A stretch of DNA of 64,000 nucleotides. It comes from Alnus glutinosa. Taxonomy: Eukaryota; Streptophyta; Magnoliopsida; Fagales; Betulaceae. Position numbers and translations under genes: made by a program. Under the pieces are notes generated by a model. It ran no database searches and was not told the DNA's origin. It saw nothing but the letters and a program-made list of their open reading frames with translations. Positions 35,200 through 46,176 of the stretch are shown in pieces. The stretch spans positions 27,018,001 to 27,082,000 of the forward strand of contig NC_084896.1 in NCBI RefSeq assembly GCF_958979055.1, given 5' to 3'. Every line of letters starts with the position of its first letter. Position 1 is the first letter of the stretch.

Positions 35200-35440
35200 T
35201 TTAGGGGTCAATCCGGCCTTTATTATAGCAGTTCATGTAATACTTATCACGTCACTTACAAATTAAATGTAATTATTTAGTGACTGACGTGATAAGTGCG
35301 ACGTGAACTTACAAACTAACGTGACACTTATCATGTCAGCTACAATCAAATTTAATTGTTTAGTGATTGATATAGTAAGCGTCATGTGAACTATCCCATC
35401 AATTTAAAATAGACTTATAATAAAAATTGCAGTGTCCCTA
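35200..35440. repeat. Small dispersed repeat in JAZ intron 1
   Basis: This contains 'cttatcacgtcacttacaaa', 'aatttaattgtttagtgatt' and repeated inverse words. It is a sister copy of the repeats at 31,975, 33,410 and 48,310. Confidence 0.5.
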
Positions 35441-35770
35441 ACAGCACTCTTGCATTTAACAAAAGTTAGTCAAATTTAATGTCACATAGATTGTATCAAA
35501 TATGATATACCTAAGTGCTGGAAGTATGTGTTGCTCTAAGAGAGAAGGTGGTCGATTCAAATTATTACAACCAAATTTTGGTGGCAACAAAGGGTGGGCT
35601 GAAGTCCTCCTCTTGATAACTTGTGATTCTTCCATGTTGGTCTTGCCATTGTTATGCTTAGATCTTTTAAGAAGATATTTTCTAAACAAGCAAATAGTTT
35701 GAGACATGTTAGAATCTTCTATTTTTGTGAAATTCTTTCTCCTAGGACTGCTGCTGCTGCTGCTAGGCAT

Positions 35771-36643
35771 GTTGTCCACCAAAAACAACCATTCTCCTGG
35801 GGAAGAAACAAAAAGATTATATAAAAAAAGGAAAAGAAGTGAGATTGTATAACTAATATAAAAATGAAAATTCATCCAACCAAACGTATAAAATTTGAAT
35901 AAAGTTTTTCTTTAAATTGAGTTGGAAGAATTTTCTTAAATTCAGTCAATTAAACTGATATTTAGAGCATGTGATTCTCGCGTGCATTATTAATAGGATT
36001 AATAGAACATGTGATTCTCATATACATTTTTTTGAAAATGAACGTGAGAATTGCATGCTTTAAGGACATATGTTACTTTAATAAACCAACTCAATTGGGA
36101 GGAAAACTTTATCTATAAAATTTTCATTTGACAAATATTTAGAACTAATTCATTTTCATTTTTAATTAATTCGCAATTACTTGGGTTTTAATTCCATAGA
36201 GCTGATAAATCTTTTGCCTTTAAATTCAATATTCAATGGGATAAATTACGTCTCGATGATATTGAATCGGTGCAATTCAAGTACAAGTTTTTGCTTGCAA
36301 TCGTGCCGGAATCTGTGTTTACATCTTTGTTGAGGTAAAACTAGCTACAACACCAATTTAGATAAACCTATGTATATGAAAAACAAAATGTGCCAAAATA
36401 ATTATGAATCACTTTTTAACTTGACAATGGTTGGATCCAAGAAGCAATGTTAATCGAAATGGATCTGATATATTGAGAATTTAATGACCATGATTATTAG
36501 TTAAATGTGATTAACATAATAGTAGAATATACAGTATATAATGATGGGACACATCCTTATCATTATAGATGGGATCTCACCCATTTTGATACTCTTCTGT
36601 GAGATTAATTATGGATCAAAACCGTCCAAATAAATTTGATTCT
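35771..36643. other. Upstream of JAZ coding start
   Basis: On the minus strand, a pyrimidine-rich tract and 'cttccccag' lie 26-34 bases before the proposed ATG. This suggests an acceptor of a 5'-UTR intron; a matching donor might be the 'cttttcag' followed by GTGCAT near 38,328-38,337. A short upstream ORF (start 35,793) would end overlapping the JAZ start codon. No other gene is seen. Confidence 0.45.
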
Positions 36644-37570
36644 TGTTGGTACAGTTTCCGGTATGGTGACGTGTCGCCTAAAGATTTGCTGTTGATTTCT
36701 ACCGAATACCTCAACCCTGCAAAAAGGAACAAACAACTCGTCGGGGGTGCCGACCACGCCCACTCCGATGCCTAAGTCAGTCTAAAAAGTTTTCTGCAGA
36801 GTATTCTGAATATTAATCTCAGGAGCTTAGAGAATTCGTCCCTATACCTGATGTGACGGTCTTTATTTATAGGCCGGATCTTCTTGACACCTAATTGGAT
36901 TAGGAGTTTGAGTCCTAGCCTGGTTGAACTTTAACTATATCCTCAGGGAATTCGAGTAGGAGTGTGAAGTCCGTAGTTGATCGCGTTTGTACTTCTTTAA
37001 ACTTGATTCCATGTCAATAACCATTTTATCCCATAAATTATGGATCTGTAGTTTATCCCTGATCTTCTGGCATTCTATCTTTATCTCACTTTAAGACGGA
37101 CGTGGCGCATGACACCTTTCAGAAGTCTGTAGCACATTTCAGCTAACCTCCGAGGCGATGATATTCGAGACGTGTTCGCTCCGACCCGGAGATCTCGGGA
37201 TATATCTGTTCCACAACGGGGCTGTGTAAGTCCGAGATGTTGACACATCCGATAGATATCACCCCGAGGATATATCACACCGACTCGATATCATACCGAG
37301 ACGTTATTACTCCGAGACACAAATATCCGAGATATGCTCGCTCCATTCAGACTAGGAGATCTCGGGATGTTCCATATACCGTAACCTGGAGTGTTAGGAC
37401 CGAGATATCGTTTTGCCTCCGAGATGTATTTGTACCGAGATGTCGTTATATCTTCAAGATCTATTTATACCTAGGCAATCTTTTCTTCGCTGGCCGAAAT
37501 AAATGTCCGAGACATAGATCCGAGATGTCTCTGAGTCCACGTGTCTCTAGGGTTAATTTTATCCCTAACA
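36644..37570. mobile_element. Solo LTR of an LTR retrotransposon
   Basis: A 927-bp segment begins TGTTGGTACAG and ends CCCTAACA, and is flanked on both sides by ATTCT (36,639-36,643 and 37,571-37,575). A TATA-like 'tttatttataggcc' lies at about 36,865. There is no primer site, polypurine tract or coding region on either side, so a full element was probably reduced by LTR-LTR recombination. About 37,140-37,545 is crowded with CCGAGAT and its inverse ATCTCGG. Length and composition suggest Ty3/gypsy, but this is not proven. The two ORFs inside (37,081-37,581) come from the repeated word. Confidence 0.88.
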
Positions 37571-37575
37571 ATTCT

Positions 37576-39997
37576 GATTAGTGAAAAAAAAAAAAAAAAC
37601 ACTTCTTTAATTTACTAGAATTTGAGTGATGAATATCAATATGCATAGGGGCAAAACCAGAGCATCTTTTTTTTCTACAAAAAAAATAAATAAATAAATT
37701 GTTATGTTCTAATTAATCTATTATCTCTTGTATGAGAAATGAGAATCTTTAATATATTAAATATCTCAAACTATTATCAATTTAGATTAAAATGGATAAT
37801 ATCCTATTAACTATTATCAATCTTTTATTATGAATGTATAATACAAAACAAGGAAATGCATCTATAGGATTTGAAGACTCACTAGCACTCTTTTTCCCTA
37901 AATATTTCCAAAAACAACTCTAAATTAAATTTGGGATAAAGTTTTTCGCCAAATTAGGTTAAAGAATACTCTTCAAACCCAATCCATTAAACTGATATAT
38001 GTCATTAGAGCATGTAATTCTCATATGTATTTTTAATAGAGCATGTGATCTCTAGCAATTTGCGCCCAAATTGCTAGCGCAAATGTAAGAGAGCTCCAAG
38101 GAGCCTACTTATCCGAACATGTCTCAGGTAGCCCGCTTCTCTATTCGGATAGATGGACCCCAAAGAATCTCGCTCACATTTATTGTCTAAATTACCGGGA
38201 TTCCGAATCCTTTAGCATCCAATACTATTAATGCCTATATGTTTGTTTCAAGTATGCCATGGTTCTTAAGAAGCCAATGAGTATGCATGAGCAAGTTAAA
38301 AGAAACAATAGAGGTAGAGAAATATGCACCTGAAAAGGTTGTTGGTGGAGAAGAAGTAGTCCCAAATGGTAAGTAAGAACTCAAGCTAAACTATTGAAAA
38401 GGTGTTGTATATGTAATGGGAGAAAGAGAGAAATTAATTAAGGTTGATTGGGAATACCGTCGAGGAGGGGAGAATGCCTTCGATGTATTCAAAATCAACT
38501 TTTTTTAACCCATATTCATGTCTGGATGTGGAGACTTGGTGTATTCACCAGTGAGAATCTGTTTTTCCATGTAATTGAGAGGGTAGCCAACAATAGAGTA
38601 TTTAATATAAATTTTCTTTTTTTAAAAAAAAAAAAATCAATTTTCAGTTATATTCTTTGTTTATTACTCAAATCTGGCCTTGGCTAATAAAAAACGGAAG
38701 AAAAAAAAAATTATCTAAAAAGCATTAACAAATTGAACAAATAAACAAAGTGTTCTGATGTGACATAAATGTGAAAGTAGCTTAGAGTGTTTGTATTTTA
38801 ATGTTTTTGTTTTGAAAAAATTATGCAAGAAAGTTGGAGCAACAGCATTGAGGTAAATTATATCAGATCATAATTAGTGAGGCAGCAGAAATTCTTTATC
38901 ATTCTGCAAAAAAGGAAAAATGTACAATTTTTTTCTTGGGTTTATATTGAATTGGGAATCTTTTTTACCTGTTATGATGCAGCCTAAAATGGTTAAAGGG
39001 TATGTGGGCTTAGGATGATCTGTTGACTCGAACATCCTTATACACGATTTTGATGGGTGGAGTCGTGTATCCAAGGTTTACTCTCCAAGGGTGGGTATGG
39101 AGGGCTCAGCTTTGGTGCGGTTTCACTTCATAATTTTTTTTATAAAAAAATTATTTTCTATTCTCTTTTGTGTAAATTATTTGTCATTGTTAAAGCTCCA
39201 AGACAAGAAAGGTGTTGAAAAGAACATGTACACGTGAGGAAAGCAATTCACTTGTCATATTCTGTTGGTATTCTAGCGAGGAAAGCAAATTCTGTCTCTG
39301 TCCATGACAATAACATTTTGTTTCTCACGTCCATTTCATGTCCCTCTACAAAAGGCCAACAAGAAGACGAAGTACAAGGAATTCATGTTTTCTTCTTCTT
39401 CTTTTTAACCCTGGAATTATGGTAGATTGATCTAGATTTTATCACCTGCATATCTTTCACAGGTTATTCTTAATGCATTAATAATCTGAGCAAATGGTGC
39501 CAGCAGAGTCAATTCCCATTGAAACTACAAAAGTCAAAAGGCAATTACGATGCCCCCTATTGGCAATTACAGGCAAGGGGTGAGCATCGGAGATGGGCAT
39601 GATGGCGGAGGCCGAAATGAGCTTTTCGCTTTCCGCCTCCGTCATTGTTAGAATGTCAAAATGACCTTCAACTCTTTTGCAACAGAAGTCATTTTCGTCC
39701 AGCCTCCGATTAAGAAATGTTAGAAGTGGAAGTGTCGAAAGAGAATATAACAAAGAGAGATGTCTGATCTTCAACGAGACAGAGAGAGACAGAGTGATAC
39801 GAAGAGTTAAACGATGTACTTGGCGGCTGGTGCAAGGAAAGGAATTAAGGTAGTGTGTCTTATAATTTTGTTAAAAATTTATGTTTTTTAAAAAGTAAAG
39901 AGGTATTAAAGTTGGAATATTGTCGAAACAGAAACCAACCTATGTTAATAATTCCATTAGAGAATCTGTAAAAACTTAAAAAGGGGTTCAAAAGTTA
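37576..39997. other. Intergenic, JAZ to BASS gene
   Basis: AT-rich sequence with scattered short ORFs on both strands, none with a recognisable domain. 38,330-38,450 may hold a 5'-UTR exon of JAZ (minus strand). 39,478-39,774 has a short minus-strand ORF without homology I can name. Confidence 0.45.
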
Positions 39998-42900
39998 CTA
40001 ATCATCAATTTTATTAGCTTTAGGGCTCTTCTCTGAATCCGAAGGATCCTTGTATCTCCAAAGGAAACCCAAACTGCTACCCATGACATTCATAATTACG
40101 GCAGACACAGCTGGAGGTACTGCAACCATTGGTGAGGTGAAATGGGACGATGCTAAAACCACGCCTAAGGAAGAATTTTGCATGCCAACCTGCAAAGAAA
40201 TGTCACAGATAGAAAATTACTGGTTGTTATCAAATATCATCTCCTGCCATTATAGATCAAATGGAAGCATAGCATGGTCTTAAAAAAATTTGATGTAATT
40301 TTGATGTTTCAATTCTGATTATAGAAAGCCAAAAACTTCAACAAGACTTACAATGAAGTTAAAAGCTGAGGCAGTTAAAAAAACAAAGTAAAATATTGAG
40401 ATTTCAAAAATTACTTCTGTCAATTTTGAGCAGGGCTCAAATGGAACATAAAACCAAGATTTTAAATGCCTAACCATATTCGAAACTGGTTTAACAATCT
40501 ACCGCATATACCTCGATTGATATTGCTCGTCGCTGTGGTTCTTTAAACCCACCAATAGCTGCTGATATATACCTGCAGATAAAGACCCAATTGATTGTAT
40601 GGAATAAAAAATTAGACTACTAATTTAACCAATACCAACACGAAAAATGCACATAATAAGAACTAGTAATTTTGGAAAAACCAAGTTTTAATTAGTCACA
40701 ATCACTGAGAATATATCATACACCATATATTGCATGGAAAATGAAAATTTTGTATGTATAAAGAAGAGGGTATGGATATGCTATAGCTCAATAGATCTCA
40801 TCTATGACGTCAAAGGGATGTGTGGCACTTAAGGTCTGGACCATCTAGTTTACTAAATTGCTGTACTCGAATGCAGTAAATGGTGGCATTTTTTCCCAGT
40901 CAATTTTGTACTCAATACAATTACAGTTAACAGGAAGATGAAGCAAAGTAATTGTATATAGTATGCCAAGAATAAAAATTAAAAAAAGAAGAAGAAAGAA
41001 ACAGGTAAAAGATCAAAACACAATTAGACTTGCAGTCATTACAGACTGAAACAAAGATATCTATCACCATCAACTCAACGAATGATGTGCACATTAATGG
41101 ATTAAAGTCATCAAAATGAAAGGTAAAACTCACCCAAGTACAAAACCAGCATAATGTAATAATGCCACAGCAAGCATTACAACCCCGAGTTCACCAGATA
41201 ATAATGTTCGAGCATACTGCAGTGGAGAAAGATCGGATGCCAACGGTGCACCAACCATTGACTTGAGCCGGACAATATTTTCAGAAAATACACTGTCCCC
41301 AAAATAGTATGGATATAAGCGCGTGAGAGAGAAAGATTATCCAAAATGAACTATCTTCAAGACAAGTAATAAAGTGTAAAAAAAACCAAAACCTGCATGC
41401 AAGGAGTGATGAAGCCAAAACAGCAAAAAGTGGTGCGAAAGGCGTCACAATTTTCACCGCTGCAGGAACTGCGGTCTTTAGATAAGAACCTAACAGAATT
41501 GGTGCAACCACCACCTATACAGGATAGAATAAAGATCACAACATGATTTGTACATGATATTATATAACTGAAGCTTGTTTAGATTTGGTTCACCTGCAGG
41601 GTGCTGATAGAAAGTTGAATAGCATCTACAGGAACATAAGTTCCTGCTAGTATCTTTGTCAAAAGAGGAGTCAAAAGTACTGCTGCAAGAGTAGTGCACG
41701 ACGTCATGACAATAGACAAAGGAACATCCCCTTGAGCAATTAAGGTCACCTGAAACACTAAACAGAAATAGGTAAATGGGAAATCTCATAAACTTCAAGA
41801 CCTTGTGTTATATATATTAGCCAACTGATTTAAGTTTCTATATCAATTAGAAATAAAACCCCTATCCATTTAACTAAATTAACAAACTTTGATGGAGGCT
41901 CAGTTCAATTGGCTTCAGCAACAATACACAACAGTCTATCAAGCTTTAAATGTACCTAGATTTTGAAAGGTACAATTAACTCTTAAGTTATAGAGTAATG
42001 ATTTTATATAAAAACCTTTTTATTATATTTGACAGAAATTGTTCAAAATTGTGGTCTAAATTTTATATCAGGCCAAATTGCACCATTGGCCACTTTAGTT
42101 GCTATCGAGTCTTAATTTTAACTCTAAGTTATGGAGTGATTATTTTGTATTATTTTCTTCTCTTCAGTTCTAAGTAGGTAATTCTATCATTTCAAGATTT
42201 CTGGACTGTAGGTTTCGTTCAATGGTTCTTATTATGGGTTTTCTGATGTTATTAGGCTTTTATGTGTGGATTTAATAGTCAAAGCCATGGAGTCCAAGTC
42301 CTGTTACAGTTGGGCTAGAAGTTTATAACTGAATATATATACTTCCAATTCAACAAGTTTTATGAGAATTTTCACAGTAATTATCTCTAGGAGTGCCGCT
42401 TAGGAGAATTAGGTGAAATTACCTTCGACTTCTTCATTTCTTTTAAAGTTCCCAGAAATTTTTTAATCAAATTCCAGCTAAGATTAGATCTGATTTTGCA
42501 ACAGTCTTTTCCTAAAATCCTACTCATAGAAACTTAATATCCCTCATCCATTAAATAGCTTCTAAACTATCCAAGCAATTTTACCGTTCTTGAGTTCTGT
42601 TCATGGCATCAAAACAGAAGCCAAAACTTGAATTGGACCTGTTGTTTGCCTTCCAAACCCCACCCTTTCCCTTTCCCTATAAGAAACCCAAATTCTCTAA
42701 CTTTTATCTGCCTTTGCCTCCATAATACCTTAGCCTGGTCCTTCATGAATCCTACAAAAGTTGCTGCCCAGAAATCTTCCAACCTTTCCAGCCCCTTAAA
42801 ACAATCTATCCTACCATGATTATTACTTGCTTGTCCATCCTTTAGAAATTCAAAGCCACAATCTTCTCCCTAAGCTTTATCCTATTTACTGTATAGAAAC

Positions 42901-43448
42901 TCCCCATATTGCTGTCCTATATCAAACTTGGTGTCCAAGCCCTTTGTCCTATGTCAATTTGGCATCAAAGCTTCTTGTTCTACATCATACGCAGTAAACT
43001 AACTGGATAAACATCAATTGCCTTCATGATGCATATGTTTGTCACAAAATACATAGTGTTATTGGCCCACTGTCCATTTAGCAATATATTTGAATCCCAT
43101 TGCCAAATATGGAACAAAAATGGCTATCCAATCCCAAACAGTAAGGACAAGCTTTAGTTGAGCTAAAAATTGAAATTATGGACAACCATGAAGTACGTGT
43201 ACAAACATCTGTAAACTTCTTCTACAACTGGCCAACATTATGCCTAACAATGAATCTTACAATCTTGTATAGCCCTAACTAACATTTTGGTTTTAAACTT
43301 GCATATGTATACTCATGTTCATGAAGTTCTCTAGGGGCTGAAGGTCAACCCTAACACAATGTCCAAATAATGGGGTAAATTTTATTAAAAGAACTAGTTG
43401 TGAAAGTACAATTTTTCTTTTAGCACATGAGCCATGAAGAGTACAAAC

Positions 43449-43479
<31 letters not shown>

Positions 43480-46176
43480 ATAAAAAAAATAAAAATAAAA
43501 AGTTGAAAACTCTTTAACGGCAACAACAAAAAAATCGAATCTACTTCTATGGTGGAGACCAACATGATAATCAAGAAGTTTGTGATTCTCATCCAAGTTG
43601 GAGCTGTTAAAGTATTGATAAAATGATTAAATTTACGCATTCCCATTAGCTTAAGCTTTTGGGATAAATGGTGATTTAACATGGTATCATAGCCAAACGT
43701 CTTAAGTACGAACCCTATCTCTTTCATTTACCTCTCATTTCAATTCAATATTCCATGTGTTGGGCATCACCAATTAAAATAGAATTTGAGCTCACACACG
43801 AGGGGGAGTGTTAAAGTATTGATTAAATGATAAAATTTACTTCTTTCTTTCATTTTAAGCTTTTAGGATAAGTGGTGATTTAACATGGTATCTGAGCAGA
43901 TGTCCTGGGTTTGAAACCTGTCTTCGTCATTCACCTCTCATTTCAATTAAATATTCCACGTGTTAGGCCTCACCTATTAAGGGGGAGTTTGAGCCCACAC
44001 GTGAGAGGAAGTGTTAGAATATAAATTAAATTATTAAATTCATCTTTTCCTATCGAAGGAGCTTGGTCAAGACTACCAGGAACTTTTGTTGCAAGATGGT
44101 GGCTTAAAGTCCACCATAATCACAGGTAAGAGATCTTTTGTGCTAACTGGTTCGCTAAAACTGCTCTCAACCATAAGCTTGGCTGGTGACTTACAAGTTA
44201 CCTCCTAAAACCTAGATTTTCTTTTATCCTGTAATTGCACTAGACCCAAGGTTTATTGGTGGGCCTACTTCCCCTTAAAGAACCACCCTGTAGGCCCATG
44301 ACCTAACAGTAAATATATACCTGGATAATGGAAAAGTGATAATTTTGTTGTGGATTACATTGCAGTGTTATCATTGACTAACTAGAGAAGTAATGAAGCC
44401 AATCCGATGCGGCAGTACTAGGGCCCATGAAGTCATTTTTTGACAAGTCAGTTGTCACAACAACTATTCAGACTAGCCCAAAATCTATTCCATCTCATCA
44501 TCTCATAACCACCAGCCCTCTATCTAGCTACCACTCTGTGAGCTTTAAAGGATTAAAATTGAATTTCTTAATCATCTGTGATTAGGTATATAATCTTTAA
44601 CATTACTAATTGGTAAGCAAGTCCCATGTCCTTCTTGAGACATAAGGCCTGCACAAGTTTTCTTGCCTCAAATGCTATCCATTGGAATCCGCTAGAACAT
44701 AAGGGAAATAATAAATGGATAAGTGGTTAAACAAGATCAGGCATGTCTTACTCAATAAAGACATAAATGAAAACTCTGATAAATGGGTCTACACATAAAA
44801 TTCCATATATAAGTTCAGAAAAAAGAACAAATGTAAGGGGAAAAAAGGTAAGCATACCACATTGGAGGCAGTACCACCAGGGCAACAACCAAGCAATATT
44901 AAGCCAACTGAAAGTGATGGCGTAAGCCCCAGGATTTTGCTAATAAGCAATGCAAAAGATGGCATAATCGTGTACTGAGCAGCACAACCGAATAATATCT
45001 GAACCAAAATTTAGAAACAAGAATCTCAACAACTGGAAGATCATGTTTAAGAACAGAAATCTATAGAACCAGACAGAAGCAAGTGATCCAACAAAATCTT
45101 GACCAGGCCAAGAGAAGATCAATGGAAGCCATCAATAAGAATGTATGAAAACTCCAAAAAATTTAGATAAATTATGTCATTCACCCTTTTGCTTTGGGTC
45201 GTTTATAACCACACCCCCACAGTTTTCAATTGTTCTAAGAATAATGCAAGAAACCACACCACTATCCTACAACTATCCCACCCAGCTAACATAACAAGGT
45301 CTAGTAGCCTTTGGATGGCAGTGTGGTTTATAGCATTTCTCTTGTTTTAATCACATGATGTCAACCAATTGATATTCAGTCCAATACCAAATTCCCAATG
45401 AATTGATTTCTTCAAAATTGTTCGACTTCACAATGGTTTATAGTAAGTAACACAATATTCCAAACAATCGCCAACACCATGCAATGTACTGCTGAACGAT
45501 ATTGTAGCAAAGTCCTTCACATTGATGATGCCAATATGTAATAAGGAGTTTACCAACATGACAGTTTCCAACATTAAGCATATCCATTATTCAAATTTCA
45601 CCAAAAACCCCATATTATATGCAATTTCATAACACCATTCCTCAAATATCCATAACCATTTTGAACAAAATCAAAACTTACTGAAAGGGGCCTTTCCAAG
45701 AACAGACGGATCAAGTCCTTGAGCTCTAGAGTGATACCCATTGCCAACATAATCAAGGAAAGAGACAAGCTATACGATGCCGGGCCTCTCTTAACAAACC
45801 ATGCAAAAGCAGACGGCTTAAAGCAAGCAACAAACCATCCAACAATCACATAAAGAGGGTACAAGCTCGCTGCAGTAGCTAAAAAGTTTTCCCATCTGGG
45901 TTTTTCTGGAGTTACAGGTGAATGTTCAGAATCTCCATGAACAGCTTTTATCATGGGTAAATTTCTGAGCTTTGTAGTATACAACAAGTTTTCCCATCTG
46001 GGTTTTGACGGAGTGACAGGAAAATGTTCAGAATTCCCATAAACAGCTGGGATAGTGAGTAAATTTGTGAACTTTGGTCTTAAAGAAATAACGGGTGTTT
46101 TGTGTCTGACGATGAAAATTCTTTGGCGGAGTTGTGGAGGTGAGGTGAAGGGACTGGGTCTTAAAGAGAGGGACAT
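39998..46176 (-). CDS. Plastid BASS-family sodium/metabolite cotransporter (BASS1/BASS3-like)
   Basis: Seven exons: 46,176-45,682; 44,998-44,858; 41,749-41,594; 41,514-41,393; 41,292-41,134; 40,572-40,512; 40,189-39,998, giving 441 residues. The N-terminus (1-100) is basic and Ser/Thr-rich, as expected for a chloroplast transit peptide. Hydrophobic helices follow from 'ASLYPLYVIVGWFVACF' onward, about nine in all. Family signatures include 'GLILLGCCPGGTASNVVTLI' across the exon 2/3 junction and 'RRAISIEVGMQNSSLGVVLA' across exons 6/7, regions that hold sodium-binding residues in bacterial ASBT homologues. BASS proteins import organic acids or precursors into plastids; the substrate here is unknown. 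The transit region contains a 34-residue tandem duplication. Introns are 86-3,108 bp; intron 3 contains transposon remains. Confidence 0.92.
43445..43490. repeat. (TA)n microsatellite in the intron between BASS exons 2 and 3
   Basis: This TA run (43,454-43,480) is followed by A-rich sequence. Non-coding. Confidence 0.8.
43605..44057 (+). mobile_element. TRIM retroelement with three LTR copies
   Basis: LTR1 is 43,605-43,681 and LTR2 is 43,809-43,885, both 77 bp, beginning TGTTAAAGTATTGAT and ending GATTTAACA. LTR3 begins TGTTAGAATATAAAT at 44,012 and is cut off near 44,057. Directly after LTR1 and LTR2 are primer sites ('tggtatcatagcc', 'tggtatctgagc'); directly before LTR2 and LTR3 are purine tracts ('cgagggggag', 'gagaggaag'). 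Each interior is about 127 bp and non-coding. The order LTR-internal-LTR-internal-LTR suggests unequal recombination between elements. It lies in the intron between BASS exons 2 and 3 (41,750-44,857). Confidence 0.85.
45886..46089 (-). repeat. 102-bp tandem duplication in BASS exon 1
   Basis: Units at 45,886-45,987 and 45,988-46,089 both start 'gttttcccatctgggtttt' on the plus strand. In the protein they give two copies of a 34-residue block, 'SEHFPVTPSKPRWENLL' (about residues 49-65) and 'SEHSPVTPEKPRWENFL' (about 83-99). The length is a multiple of three, so the frame is kept. The second copy directly precedes the first conserved membrane helix and is probably the ancestral one. Confidence 0.92.

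Larger units (their letters stand above)
32332..35770 (-). pseudogene. JAZ (TIFY/ZIM) jasmonate repressor with frameshift in exon 2
   Basis: Five exons fit: 35,770-35,511; 35,151-35,036; 34,357-34,228; 33,098-33,041; 32,383-32,332. Exon 2 encodes the TIFY motif in 'QLTIFYAGSVNVY'; exon 3 continues 'AQAIMLLAGES'; exons 4 and 5 form a full Jas motif 'SIQCFLEKRRGR' followed by LIKKSPY, the COI1- and MYC-binding and nuclear segment. JAZ proteins repress MYC factors and are destroyed in response to jasmonate. Exon 2 is 116 bp, but 109 bp would keep frame: seven bases (like 'tctacat' repeated) sit just after the TIFY core, so 'NNVPADK' is in another frame. Everything downstream remains clean, so the lesion is recent, or an assembly or sequencing error. 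TIFY resembles the JAZ3/JAZ9 type. Confidence 0.8.

Noticed and set aside
37081..37581. Two ORFs in the CCGAGAT-rich region
   Set aside because: They follow from the repeated word inside a solo LTR and lack any protein feature.
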